From positions 35,769-81,364 of the forward strand of contig DJOD01000030.1 in the NCBI GenBank assembly GCA_002437115.1: a stretch of 45,596 nucleotides of DNA. Reading direction: 5' to 3'. The position numbers and the translations under genes were made by a program. The stretch's first letter is position 1; the number at the start of each line of letters is the position of its first letter. Under the pieces are notes generated by a model that was given only the letters and a program-made list of their open reading frames with translations, ran no database searches and was not told the origin of the DNA. The DNA is from Prevotella sp. UBA6447 (lineage in GTDB: Bacteria; Bacteroidota; Bacteroidia; Bacteroidales; Bacteroidaceae). Below, piece by piece: positions 32,972 to 41,803 of this stretch.

Positions 32972-34108
32972 TTACTTGTCGTTGAGCAACTTCACCACTT
33001 TCTTGACAACAGGCTTGGCCTTGTGCTGCCGGTCGAAGAAGAGCGGGTAGTTGGTGCGGCCGGGAACAGGCCACCCGTTGAGCCACGAGGTCTGGTCGTA
33101 GACACCCCAAAGGGTGACGCGATTGACGTGCTGGGCATATTTCTTGTAGAGGCGGAAGAAGTCGAGGTAACGCTCGGTGAACTGCCGCTCCACTTTCTTG
33201 GGCAGCCCCTTGCGGTAAGGGTCCACCTGGTGGCGGTAGGCGCTGCTCTGCTCGATGGCCGCGCCGCTGAATCCCTGTGGGTTGGGTAGCACGTTCATGT
33301 CGAGCTCGGTGAACTGCACCTTCACGCCCGAGGCGATGAACGCCTGTATCGACTTCTCATACTCGCCGAGGTCGGGATAGCCGAGCCCCACGTGGCTCTG
33401 CATGCCCACGGCGTCGATGCGGCAGCCGGCGTCTTTCAACATCTTGACCAGCCGCACCACGCCTTCGCGCTTGCGCGGCTGGTCGAGCGAGTAGTCGTTG
33501 TAGTAGAGCTCGGCATCGGGGTCGGCGGCGTGCGCGAAGCGGAAGGCCAGCACGAAGTAGTCGGGTCCGATGATGTCGAGGTAGGGCGTGTGGCGGTAGG
33601 AGCCGTCGTCGTTGAGTGCCTCGTTGATGACATCCCATCCCTTGACGCGCCCCTTGTAGCGTGTCACCACGTCGGTGATGTGGTGGTACATGCGGTCGAT
33701 GAGCACCTCGCGCCCCACGCGCTTGCCCTGGCCGTCGCAGAACATCCAGGAGGGTGCCTGCGAGTGCCACACGAGGCAGTGGCCGATGACCGCCATGCCG
33801 TTGTCTTGCCCGAACTTCACGGTCTGGTCGGCGTCGGCCCAGGCGTAGCGGTGCTCCTCGGGGTGTATCTCGGCCGCCTTCATGCAGTTCTCGGCCACGA
33901 TGGAGTTGAAGTGCCGCTTCACGATGTCGGCCGCGGGCGTGTCGCGCTCCCACACCACGTCGGTGTTGACGGCGGCTCCGATGAGAAACTGCCCGGTGGC
34001 GGCCTCCTTTAGCGTTTGGCCCTGTGCGGGCAGCAGGCTGGCCACGGCAAGGGCCAGCGCGATGAGAGTCTTCTTTATGCTTACGAGTTTCATGGCGATA
34101 GCTGTCAT
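32972..34108 (-). CDS. GH10 endo-1,4-beta-xylanase
   Basis: A 378-residue retaining xylanase with signal peptide (about 7-30) and a single GH10 barrel. Acid/base E163 is in WDVINEAL and the nucleophile E268 in VQFTELD; HCLVWHSQAPSW and LWGVYDQTSWLNG are further family signatures. The ATG at 34108 overlaps the stop of the GH51 gene by 4 bp (ATGA), supporting translational coupling; a second ATG at 34093 (MKLVSIKK) would give a tidier signal peptide. With GH51 it forms an arabinoxylan-degrading pair. No SusC/SusD-like transport genes are next to it. Confidence 0.95.
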   Translation of the reverse strand: MTAIAMKLVSIKKTLIALALAVASLLPAQGQTLKEAATGQFLIGAAVNTDVVWERDTPAADIVKRHFNSIVAENCMKAAEIHPEEHRYAWADADQTVKFGQDNGMAVIGHCLVWHSQAPSWMFCDGQGKRVGREVLIDRMYHHITDVVTRYKGRVKGWDVINEALNDDGSYRHTPYLDIIGPDYFVLAFRFAHAADPDAELYYNDYSLDQPRKREGVVRLVKMLKDAGCRIDAVGMQSHVGLGYPDLGEYEKSIQAFIASGVKVQFTELDMNVLPNPQGFSGAAIEQSSAYRHQVDPYRKGLPKKVERQFTERYLDFFRLYKKYAQHVNRVTLWGVYDQTSWLNGWPVPGRTNYPLFFDRQHKAKPVVKKVVKLLNDK

Positions 34109-36087
34109 AGTTGGATGGTGTACATCACGAATGAGTGGGGCTTGACTTCCACGGTCATCTTCTTGCCCACCTTCACCTGTTCGGTCACGGGCGCGACGGG
34201 TTGCGCCTCGTAGTTGTTCTCGTCGTCGGGTTGCCCGGCAAGCGTGGTCTTGGTGGCCTTCGCTTTTAAGCCCTTGAAACGCGAGAGGTCGATGGAGACC
34301 TTACGGCTGTCGGCCGAAGCGTTGCACACCTTGACAAAGAGCTTGCGTGTCTTGGTGTTGAGCACCACCGATTGCTCCTGCAGGTTGGTCTGCTTGCCGT
34401 CGAAGGTCACGCAGTCGCCATAATAGTAGTTGCCCGACGACAGCCCGAACATCTGCTGCACGTAGTAGCTGCAGGTGAGGTAGGGTCGCTCGTTGTCGAA
34501 ATAGATGAGGTCGGGGTTCCAGTTGGTGGCGTTCTTGCGCGCCAGGAGGGGTGCGTAGCTCGTCATCGTCACAACGTCGCCGTTGCGCTCCACATGGAGG
34601 AGGTATAGGGCCTCGGCCAGCGCGTCGGCCAGCTTCTTGTCCTTGGCGGCATACTCGCCGAGATACACCTTCGTCTTGCGGTCGCGCGGGTAGGCGTCAT
34701 ACTGCCGGTTGGTCTCAAAGAACGCGCGCGGCTCGTAGTAGTGCTCGTCGAGCACGGGTATGCCCAGCTCGTCGGCCAGCTTCCAGCCGTTCTCGTAGTC
34801 GGGGTTGCCGGGGTGAGAGCCAGGGCCGGCGGTGCCCACGATGACAATCTCTGGGTGTGCCTTCTTGACCTTCTCGTAGATGTACTTGAACCGCTCGGCA
34901 AACTCGGGCGAGATTTTCTCCTCGTTGCCCAGCCCGAGATACTTGAGGTTGAAGGGTTTCGGGTGACCCGCCTCGGCGCGCACCTTTCCCCATTTTGTCG
35001 TCGCGTCGCCGTTGGCCCACTCGATGAGGTCGAGCGCGTCTTGCGCCCACTCGTCCATCTGACTCATCGGTACCGCGTCTTGCGCTTGCTCGGGCCACAG
35101 GCCCCAGCCGCCGTTGGCGCCCTGGCAGCTCACGCCGCAGGGCAGGATGGGCAGGGGCTCCATGCCCATGTCCTCGCACATCTGGAAATACTCGAAGTAG
35201 CCAAGCCCGACCGACTGGTGGTAGCCCCAGGTGTTTTTCAGTTGCCGCCGCTGCTCCTTGGGGCCGAGCGTGGTCTTCCAGCGGTAGGTGTCCCAGAAGC
35301 CGTCGCCCCCGCCATGCACCACGCAGCCGCCCGGGAAGCGCATGAACTTGGGGTGTAGGGCCGCGAGGGCCTCGGCGAGGTCGCGCCTGAGGCCATGGCC
35401 CTTGTAGGTGTCGTGGGGCATCAGCGAGAAGGCGTCGACATCCATCGCGCCCGTGTCGAGAGCCAGCACGCGCAAGGCCGCGTTGCGGCAGTCGTCGCTT
35501 GCCTGCAAGGTGCAGGCATACTTGGCCCACTGGTTGCTGCCCACGGTTATCGTCGTGTCGGCCAGCACGCGTTGCTCGCGACCCGGAGCCACGAGGGCCA
35601 GTCGCACGCGCTTGTCGCCGCCCTCGACGTTGCGGGCGAAGAACGACAGGTCGTACCTGCCGCCCTTCTTCAGCGTGATGCCGTCGAAGCCGTTGTTCTC
35701 AAGCCCGAAGCCCTTCCAGCCGTTGTAGTCCTTGAACTCGCGCGTGCGCTCGATGTTGAGGCGTATGTAGTTCTTGTTGTTCTCGTTGATGGGGTTGGCC
35801 TGCAGGGCCTCGGCCTTTCCGAGCGAGTGTCCGGGGCGGATGACACGCCAGGCGGTGCCCGGCCCCCATCCGTCGCGCTCGGCCATGTTGAACTCGAACG
35901 CTCCGTTCTGCAGCAGTTCGGCGTAGAGGCCGCCGTCGGCCGATGAGCTGATGTCTTCGAAGAAGATGCCAATCAGGTTGTCGCTGATGGCCTTGCCGCC
36001 AGCGGGTGGCGTGATGCTTTTTTGCGCGTGTAGGCCCAGGGCAGAGGCCATCAGCAGGGCGACAAGCGTGGTTTTGCGAATGTTCAT
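34105..36087 (-). CDS. GH51 alpha-L-arabinofuranosidase
   Basis: A 660-residue exported enzyme removing arabinose side chains from arabinoxylan or arabinan. Signal peptide MNIRKTTLVALLMASALGLHA. The N-terminal region includes a jelly-roll-like module (about 85-225). The GH51 barrel has acid/base E389 in LGLGNEEKIS and nucleophile E478 in VYLGEYAAKD; MRFPGGCVVHG is a further signature. The C-terminal beta domain ends SFVMYTIQL. The gene starts an operon with GH10 (4-bp overlap). Secretion to the periplasm or surface is expected, but no lipobox is seen at the cleavage site. Confidence 0.94.
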   Translation of the reverse strand: MNIRKTTLVALLMASALGLHAQKSITPPAGGKAISDNLIGIFFEDISSSADGGLYAELLQNGAFEFNMAERDGWGPGTAWRVIRPGHSLGKAEALQANPINENNKNYIRLNIERTREFKDYNGWKGFGLENNGFDGITLKKGGRYDLSFFARNVEGGDKRVRLALVAPGREQRVLADTTITVGSNQWAKYACTLQASDDCRNAALRVLALDTGAMDVDAFSLMPHDTYKGHGLRRDLAEALAALHPKFMRFPGGCVVHGGGDGFWDTYRWKTTLGPKEQRRQLKNTWGYHQSVGLGYFEYFQMCEDMGMEPLPILPCGVSCQGANGGWGLWPEQAQDAVPMSQMDEWAQDALDLIEWANGDATTKWGKVRAEAGHPKPFNLKYLGLGNEEKISPEFAERFKYIYEKVKKAHPEIVIVGTAGPGSHPGNPDYENGWKLADELGIPVLDEHYYEPRAFFETNRQYDAYPRDRKTKVYLGEYAAKDKKLADALAEALYLLHVERNGDVVTMTSYAPLLARKNATNWNPDLIYFDNERPYLTCSYYVQQMFGLSSGNYYYGDCVTFDGKQTNLQEQSVVLNTKTRKLFVKVCNASADSRKVSIDLSRFKGLKAKATKTTLAGQPDDENNYEAQPVAPVTEQVKVGKKMTVEVKPHSFVMYTIQL

Positions 36088-36125
36088 AATGTCTTTTTAG
36101 TTAGGTTGTTTCTAATGTGTTATGG

Positions 36126-36133
36126 CAAAGTTA
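36126..36133 (-). promoter_or_regulatory. -7 box for GH51-GH10
   Basis: TAACTTTG (minus) matches TAnnTTTG, 38 nt before the GH51 start. No clear -33 TTTG, compatible with activator control. Confidence 0.65.
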
Positions 36134-36189
36134 GGGCTTTTTGTCGGATTGGCCGTGTACGCACCGCGAAAAATAGGCTTTCTGTTATG

Positions 36190-36217
36190 AAAAAAGGTGT
36201 CTGGAGATTCTTCAGAC
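36190..36217 (-). terminator. Terminator after gluQ
   Basis: GTCTG-AAGAATCTC-CAGAC forms a short stem (five pairs plus two inner pairs) followed on the minus strand by ACCTTTTTT. It lies 32 bp after the gluQ stop. Confidence 0.75.
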
Positions 36218-36248
36218 GGCACTTTCGTGAGCGCGGCAGGCAAGTTGC

Positions 36249-37187
36249 TCAAAGGCTGAGCACGATGTCGTCGTGCCCCACGTGGCCCCAGTTGAAGGCA
36301 GGAACGAGGTCGCGTGCCGACACGGCGTCGGGCGTGGGCAGCAGGCCGGCGGCGTGGGCCAGGAGGCCGATGAGCTGCTGGGGGGTGAAGTGCTGTCGCA
36401 AGCTGGCCATGTCGAGGCTGCGGTCGCGCTTGGAGAGTCGCTGGCCGGCGGTGTTGCAAAGGAGCGGGAGGTGGATGAAGTGTGGGGGCGTGAAGCCAAG
36501 CAGGCGCGCCAGGTAGATTTGCTGGGGCGACGAGAGCAGCAGGTCGCGACCCCGCACCACCTCACTGACACCCATGAGCGCGTCGTCGACCACGACGGCG
36601 AGCTGGTAGGCCCAGGCCCCGTCCTTGCGCCTGACGATGAAGTCGCCGCAATGGGTGGCGAGGTCCACGCGTTGCATGCCGTAGTGGCCGTCGGTGAAGG
36701 TCACAACGCCCTGTCCTGGGTCGGGCACGCGCAGGCGCACCGCCGCAGGACCCTTTTGCGAGCCGGTCGGCAGGTAGCGGCAGGTTCCGGGATACACCAC
36801 GCGGCCGTCGCTCTCGTGAGGTGCTTGCGTGGCCATGATGTCAGCGCGTGTGCAGTAGCAGGGGTAGGTGAGACCCCTGCGTGTCAGCTCGCTGAGGTAG
36901 TGGGCGTAGATGTCGCCACGCTGGCTCTGCCAGTAAGGACCTTCGTCCCAGTTGAGCCCGAGCCACGCCAGGTCGTCCATGATGAGGTCGGCGTAGGCCG
37001 GGTGCGACCGTTGCGGGTCGATGTCCTCGATGCGCAACAGCCATGAGCCATCCTGGGCCTTGGCCGACAACCACGACAGCAGTGCGCTGAAAACATTGCC
37101 CAGGTGCATACGCCCTGTTGGCGAAGGTGCGAAACGCCCCTTCACGGGGGCGGCGGTTGGCGAAACGACTGTCTTGTGGTTGGTCAT
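36249..37187 (-). CDS. gluQ: Glutamyl-Q tRNA(Asp) synthetase
   Basis: A 312-residue GluRS paralogue that lacks the anticodon-binding domain. GluQ enzymes attach glutamate to queuosine in the anticodon of tRNA-Asp. Motifs: RFAPSPTGRMHLGN with the HIGH-type HLGN (28-31), the zinc ligands C110, C112, Y132 and C136 (YPCYCTRAD, VVYPGTC), and RLSKRDRS as the KMSK-type loop (about 250-257). Full GluRS would be about 500 residues, so the length supports GluQ. It is transcribed alone with its own promoter and terminator. Confidence 0.9.
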   Translation of the reverse strand: MTNHKTVVSPTAAPVKGRFAPSPTGRMHLGNVFSALLSWLSAKAQDGSWLLRIEDIDPQRSHPAYADLIMDDLAWLGLNWDEGPYWQSQRGDIYAHYLSELTRRGLTYPCYCTRADIMATQAPHESDGRVVYPGTCRYLPTGSQKGPAAVRLRVPDPGQGVVTFTDGHYGMQRVDLATHCGDFIVRRKDGAWAYQLAVVVDDALMGVSEVVRGRDLLLSSPQQIYLARLLGFTPPHFIHLPLLCNTAGQRLSKRDRSLDMASLRQHFTPQQLIGLLAHAAGLLPTPDAVSARDLVPAFNWGHVGHDDIVLSL

Positions 37188-37217
37188 GGTTGTTGTCTTT
37201 TTGTGCAGTTACGGTTG

Positions 37218-37225
37218 CAAAATTA
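37218..37225 (-). promoter_or_regulatory. -7 box for gluQ
   Basis: TAATTTTG (minus) matches TAnnTTTG, 30 nt before the start. Confidence 0.6.
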
Positions 37226-37326
37226 CATGATTTCGGGATAAAAGGAGCTTGGCCATACAAAAAAACACCTGTTGTCTCTCTAAATGTCGTTGGGTGGCGA
37301 AGATTCTTATTTCTGTAGGACGAGTA

Positions 37327-37357
37327 TTGCCTGTTCAGAAGAAAAAGCGTAATTTTG
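37327..37357 (+). promoter_or_regulatory. Promoter of the DXS-like gene
   Basis: TTG at 37327-37329 and TAATTTTG at 37350-37357 are separated by 20 nt, a good Bacteroides promoter 51 nt before the start. Confidence 0.65.
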
Positions 37358-37408
37358 CATCAGGAAATTCAATAGATCAATATAATTATTTATTAAGGTA
37401 AAAAGATT

Positions 37409-39166
37409 ATGTTACTCGAAAACATCCAATCGCCTGCCGACATCAAGCACCTGTCGGCCGACCAGCTGGAGGCGTTGGCCTCCGAGATACGCCAAGGCAT
37501 CCTGCTGCGCGACTCGCTCCATGGTGGGCACGTGGGACCCAACCTCGGTTTCGTGGAGGCCACCATTGCCATGCACTATGTGTTCGACGCGCCGAGAGAC
37601 AAGTTCGTTTTCGACGTGTCTCACCAGATTTATCCCCACAAGATGCTCACGGGCCGTGCCTTCGGCTTCATCGACCCCACGCGCTTCGATGAAGTGTCGG
37701 GATACTCGTCGCCCCATGAGTCGCCCGAGTACGACAACTTCGAGATAGGCCACACCTCCACCTCCGTGGCCCTGGCCACCGGCCTGCAAAAGGGTCGCGA
37801 CCTGCAGGGCGGCAAGGAGAACATCGTGGTGGTCATCGGCGACGGATCGCTCAGTGGCGGTGAGGCCTTTGAGGGACTCGACATGGCTGCCGAACTGGGC
37901 ACCAACATCATTGTGGTGGTCAACGACAACGAGATGTCGATAGCCGAGAACCATGGCGGACTCTACCGCAACCTCGCCCTGCTCAGAGAGACGAAGGGAC
38001 AGGCCGACTGCAACTTTTTCCGCGCCTTGGGCTTCGACTACCACTACGTGGAACGGGGCAACGACACAGAGACCCTCATCAGTGCCTTCCGCGAGGTGAA
38101 AGACACGCCGCGACCCACCGTCTTGCACGTGCACACCGAGAAAGGACACGGTTACCAGCCCGCCATCGACAACAAGGAGGCTTGGCACTGGAGCCTGCCT
38201 TTCGACCTGAAGACGGGCAAGAGCACCGTGGGCCATATGCCCGAGAGCGCGGCACAAGCCCTGGGCAACCACCTGCGCCAGGAGATGAAACGCGACCCCA
38301 AACTGGTGTGCATCTCCGCTGCTGTGCCCGCCAGCGTGGGCTTTGGGCCTGCTGAGCGTCGTGAGGCTGGCCCGCAGCATCAGGATGTCGGCATAGCCGA
38401 AGAGGAGGCAGTGGCCATGGCCAGCGGCATGGCCAAGCGCGGTGCCCATCCCGTGTTCTCCACCTATGCCACCTTCATCCAGCGCACCTACGACCAGATA
38501 GCCCAAGACCTCTGCGTCAACGGCAACCCCGCTGTGATCAACGTCATCGGCGCGTCGGTGTTTGGCATGAACGACTTCACGCACATCTGCTTCTTCGACA
38601 TCCCGATGCTCTCGCACATCCCCAACCTCGTCTACCTTGCCCCCACCACCGTCGAGGAAATGATAGCCATGGAAGACTGGGCCATCCGCCAAGACCGTTA
38701 CAGCGTGGCCATCCGTGTGCCTGAGGGAGAGGTGCACCACAGCGACGAGGACTATCCCACCGACTACAGCGACCTTGACCGTTACCACGTGACCCACCGG
38801 GGTAGTCGGGTGGCCATCGTGGCACTCGGCAGTTTCTTCGACAAGGGTCGCCGCGTGGCCGCTTTGCTGGCCGACAAGGGCATCGACGCCACGCTCATCA
38901 ACCCGCGCTTCATCACGGGCACCGACGACGAGCTGCTCACTTCGCTTCTCGACGACCATGAGCTGGTGGCCACCCTCGAGGACGGGTCGGTCGACGGAGG
39001 CTTCGGCGAGCGCATAGCCCGCTTCTACGGACCCACCGACATGAAGACCCTCTGCTTTGGTGTGCGCAAGGCACTTTATGACCGCTACGACGCGGAGCAG
39101 CTCCTGCGCGACAACGAGCTCACCGACAATCAAGTGGCCGACCGCATCCTCAACACGCTGAAGTGA
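37409..39166 (+). CDS. 1-deoxy-D-xylulose-5-phosphate synthase-like protein
   Basis: A 585-residue ThDP-dependent transketolase-fold enzyme most like DXS, which makes DXP from pyruvate and glyceraldehyde-3-phosphate for isoprenoids, thiamin and PLP. ThDP/Mg site GDGSLSGGEAFEGL (144-157) with NDN (172-174); H41 (GGHVGPNLG) and H72 (SHQIYPHK) match substrate-site histidines; the catalytic Glu is E331. It is shorter than canonical DXS (about 620-640). Where E. coli DXS has AEQHAV this protein has AEEEAV, and the D of the DxxxH motif appears as N388. It may be a diverged paralogue with altered activity; symbol dxs is withheld. Its own promoter and terminator flank it. Confidence 0.85.
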   Translation: MLLENIQSPADIKHLSADQLEALASEIRQGILLRDSLHGGHVGPNLGFVEATIAMHYVFDAPRDKFVFDVSHQIYPHKMLTGRAFGFIDPTRFDEVSGYSSPHESPEYDNFEIGHTSTSVALATGLQKGRDLQGGKENIVVVIGDGSLSGGEAFEGLDMAAELGTNIIVVVNDNEMSIAENHGGLYRNLALLRETKGQADCNFFRALGFDYHYVERGNDTETLISAFREVKDTPRPTVLHVHTEKGHGYQPAIDNKEAWHWSLPFDLKTGKSTVGHMPESAAQALGNHLRQEMKRDPKLVCISAAVPASVGFGPAERREAGPQHQDVGIAEEEAVAMASGMAKRGAHPVFSTYATFIQRTYDQIAQDLCVNGNPAVINVIGASVFGMNDFTHICFFDIPMLSHIPNLVYLAPTTVEEMIAMEDWAIRQDRYSVAIRVPEGEVHHSDEDYPTDYSDLDRYHVTHRGSRVAIVALGSFFDKGRRVAALLADKGIDATLINPRFITGTDDELLTSLLDDHELVATLEDGSVDGGFGERIARFYGPTDMKTLCFGVRKALYDRYDAEQLLRDNELTDNQVADRILNTLK

Positions 39167-39176
39167 AGTTCCCCTT

Positions 39177-39218
39177 ACGATTGGCCTCTCCCATTGGTGG
39201 CGAGACCAATCGTTTTTT
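39177..39218 (+). terminator. Terminator after the DXS-like gene
   Basis: ACGATTGG pairs with CCAATCGT, with inner TCTC/GAGA pairing, followed by TTTTT, 10 bp after the stop. Confidence 0.85.
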
Positions 39219-39313
39219 GCATATGGCGTGGATAATGTTGCAAACTGAAAGCTTTTACAAGAAAAGATAAGTTAAAGAGTTACGATCTTTATGCAAAATT
39301 CGCGCAAAAACAT

Positions 39314-39321
39314 TACCTTTG
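39314..39321 (+). promoter_or_regulatory. -7 box for the secreted-protein cluster
   Basis: TACCTTTG matches TAnnTTTG. It leaves a leader of about 110 nt before the start at 39438, longer than for other genes here. Confidence 0.65.
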
Positions 39322-39437
39322 CAATAACAATTAAGATTAAAGCGAATTGTTTCAGGTAACACACGAGAGGCAATGCGCGTAATGCTTGCCAACTTCTTTT
39401 TTTCCGTTATACGTTATTATTAATTATCACATCACTT

Positions 39438-39947
39438 ATGAAAATCAGATTCTTGCAAGCGCTGCTTGGATTGATGATGATGGCGCCTACCGTTGTGCAA
39501 GCGGCGGAGGGCGACAAGGTCATCGACATGCTTGTGCTGAAGATGACTGACGAAAGCACGAAGCTCTTCGCGCTCGACAGCCTGCCCACCATCACGCTTG
39601 ATGGCGGCAAGTTCTCGGTAACGTCAGGCAGCGTCACGACCGACTATGACCAGTCGGAGGTGGCCGAGTATTATTTTGAGAAGGTCGACTCCACCACGGC
39701 CGACTCCGTGACCGCCGTCGCGGGTCCCGAGGCTTCGCGCTTCAGCCTGACCTATCTCGACAACGACCGCGTGATTGTCACTGGCACCAAGGCTCCCGCA
39801 GCCCAGCTCTATACGCAGGGCGGCCAGCTCCTGGCCACAAGGCCCACCGCCAACGGATCCGTCACCGTGAGCCTGACGACCCTGCAGCCCGGCATCTACG
39901 TGCTGCGCCTGGTGGGCGACCACACGTTCAAAATCATCAAGAAATAA
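39438..39947 (+). CDS. Small secreted protein with T9SS-type C-terminal tail
   Basis: A 169-residue exported protein of unknown function. Signal peptide 1-22 (MKIRFLQALLGLMMMAPTVVQA). Then a short beta module of the form seen in many Prevotella exported proteins (TKLFALDSLPTITLDGGKFS followed by QSEVAEYYFEK), and a C-terminal ~75 residues that are almost all sorting domain (AAQLYTQGGQLLATR, LQPGIYVLRLVGDHTFKIIKK split over two strands). It is nearly a signal peptide plus a carrier tail, so it may be a minimal surface-attached peptide. First gene of a cluster; next start is 17 bp away. Confidence 0.7.
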   Translation: MKIRFLQALLGLMMMAPTVVQAAEGDKVIDMLVLKMTDESTKLFALDSLPTITLDGGKFSVTSGSVTTDYDQSEVAEYYFEKVDSTTADSVTAVAGPEASRFSLTYLDNDRVIVTGTKAPAAQLYTQGGQLLATRPTANGSVTVSLTTLQPGIYVLRLVGDHTFKIIKK

Positions 39948-39964
39948 CAATCCACAATTCATTC

Positions 39965-41803
39965 ATGAAGAAAACATTACTCTTCCTCATGCTCCTGCTC
40001 TGTGTGGCCCTAATGCCTGCAAGCGCACAGCAGAAGCTCATCAAGAAACACGCCACCCTGTCGCTCATCAAGAAGCGCGCCCTTGGCGTGAAGGCTCGCG
40101 CTGGCGAGACCTCGGCTCCCCAGCAGCTCAACAACGTCGTGCTGGCGGCCTATTATCCCGCGTCGGCCTCGGGAGTTGACGGCAAGGAAAACTATTACCT
40201 CGTGCTCTCCGACAAGAGCGACGTCAACTATAACATCAACGAGGGAACCATCACGGCAACCAACGCCCGCGTGGCCATCCTCGACCTCTACGCCCCCGAT
40301 GGAAACGGCAACACGCTGCCCACGGGAACCTACACCGCCGACGGCGAACAGCAATATGACGCCGACCTCTCGTATCTCACTACCTATGATGACAAGGGCA
40401 AAGACGATGGTGGCGTTGACCTTGATGGCGCCATCACCGTCACCAAGAAAGCGGCAGCCAGTTCCGACGAGGCCGATACCTACACCGTGACCTTCAGCGA
40501 TGCCGAGGGCAACACATACGCCTTCGAAGGCGAGCTTTCCTTTACCAACATGGCTGGCGGGAGCAGTACGGTCTACCCGCAGATTACTATAGACCTCAGA
40601 GGGCTCAAGTTCACGGGAGGACTGGCCTATTACCACGGCAACCTGATGGAGTCGAACACTGGCAACATGATCATTGACCTCTTTACTGGCAGCTATAATG
40701 AGAATGGTGGGCTCACAGACAAGGGCGAGGACCTCTGCATCAACCTTTACAATCGCCTCTTTGGCGATTCTAAGACGGCCACTCTCATACCTGGAACCTA
40801 CACAGTGGCTCGCAACTTCAAGGTCAACACCTTCTTCCCTGGCATAGAGATCGACTACATGGGCGTCACCATGATCATGGGCACCTATGTGAAGCGGCGC
40901 AAGTCGATGACGGGAAGTGACGATGTGGACTACGACTACTGCTACATCGCCGACGGTACTGTGACCATCGAAGAAGGCGACTCCGCGGGCACGTTCAACG
41001 TGACCGTGGACCTCACAACCGACCGCGGTCACAAGGTGACTGGCACGGCCAAGAACATCAAGTTCCCCGTGAGCGACCTCTCAACGTCTAACACCAAGGA
41101 TGTAGACTCAAACCTCGACCATGACGTGGTTCTCGACTTTGGGCGCGTCAGCAAGTCGCGCATCTACTCGCTTGGCGTGCAGAACGGCGTGCAGATCTTC
41201 ACCGTCGACCTGGGCTCGCCCAGTGGAAAGGACGACCCCGAGATCATGGGCGACCAAGACCTGCTGCGCATGGAGTTCCAGGCTACGGAGGGCAGCGCCT
41301 ACCTGCCTGAGGGAACCTACCAGCTCATGGAGGAGAGCCACCTCTACACCAACCTCTACAAGCCCTACCAGCTCACCCGTGGCTACTTCGACGAGCTCGG
41401 CGGACGCACGGGAACGAAGTATGAGCACTTCATGAAGTGCGAGTATCCGAAGGAACACACCTGGGTGGTCGACAGCTTCGCCACCGTCTACTCGGGCACT
41501 GTGGGCGTCAGCAAGACCGACAACAACCACTACAAGTTTGACATCAACCTCTTCGACGGACAGGGATTCAAAATCTCGGGCACCTTCGACAAGGAGATGG
41601 AATACTTCTACGACCCTGCGGCCATCACCGCCATCGACGGCGTGGCCGACGACCGCAAGAGCGCGCCCTGTCGCGTCTACACACTGGGCGGACAGCTCCT
41701 GCGCACGGCCAACGGCACACCAGCCGAGAGTATCAGCGCGCTGCCAGCGGGTATCTACATTGTCAAGAACAACAACACTACCACAAAAATCATCAAGAAA
41801 TGA
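39965..41803 (+). CDS. Secreted three-repeat protein with T9SS-type tail
   Basis: A 612-residue exported protein. Signal peptide MKKTLLFLMLLLCVALMPASA. I see three repeats of about 175 residues. Each has a central turn of the form LPTGTY, LIPGTY or LPEGTY (near 117, 274 and 447) and ends in a beta pair: GAITVTKKAAA (155), DGTVTIEEGDSAGTFNVTVDL (split; 330), SGTVGVSKTDNNHYKFDINLF (split; 510). The C-terminus LGGQLLRT and LPAGIYIVKNNN is T9SS-like. A related repeat is in the next gene, whose start overlaps this stop by 4 bp (ATGA). No known family recognised; likely a surface-displayed binding protein. Confidence 0.7.
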   Translation: MKKTLLFLMLLLCVALMPASAQQKLIKKHATLSLIKKRALGVKARAGETSAPQQLNNVVLAAYYPASASGVDGKENYYLVLSDKSDVNYNINEGTITATNARVAILDLYAPDGNGNTLPTGTYTADGEQQYDADLSYLTTYDDKGKDDGGVDLDGAITVTKKAAASSDEADTYTVTFSDAEGNTYAFEGELSFTNMAGGSSTVYPQITIDLRGLKFTGGLAYYHGNLMESNTGNMIIDLFTGSYNENGGLTDKGEDLCINLYNRLFGDSKTATLIPGTYTVARNFKVNTFFPGIEIDYMGVTMIMGTYVKRRKSMTGSDDVDYDYCYIADGTVTIEEGDSAGTFNVTVDLTTDRGHKVTGTAKNIKFPVSDLSTSNTKDVDSNLDHDVVLDFGRVSKSRIYSLGVQNGVQIFTVDLGSPSGKDDPEIMGDQDLLRMEFQATEGSAYLPEGTYQLMEESHLYTNLYKPYQLTRGYFDELGGRTGTKYEHFMKCEYPKEHTWVVDSFATVYSGTVGVSKTDNNHYKFDINLFDGQGFKISGTFDKEMEYFYDPAAITAIDGVADDRKSAPCRVYTLGGQLLRTANGTPAESISALPAGIYIVKNNNTTTKIIKK

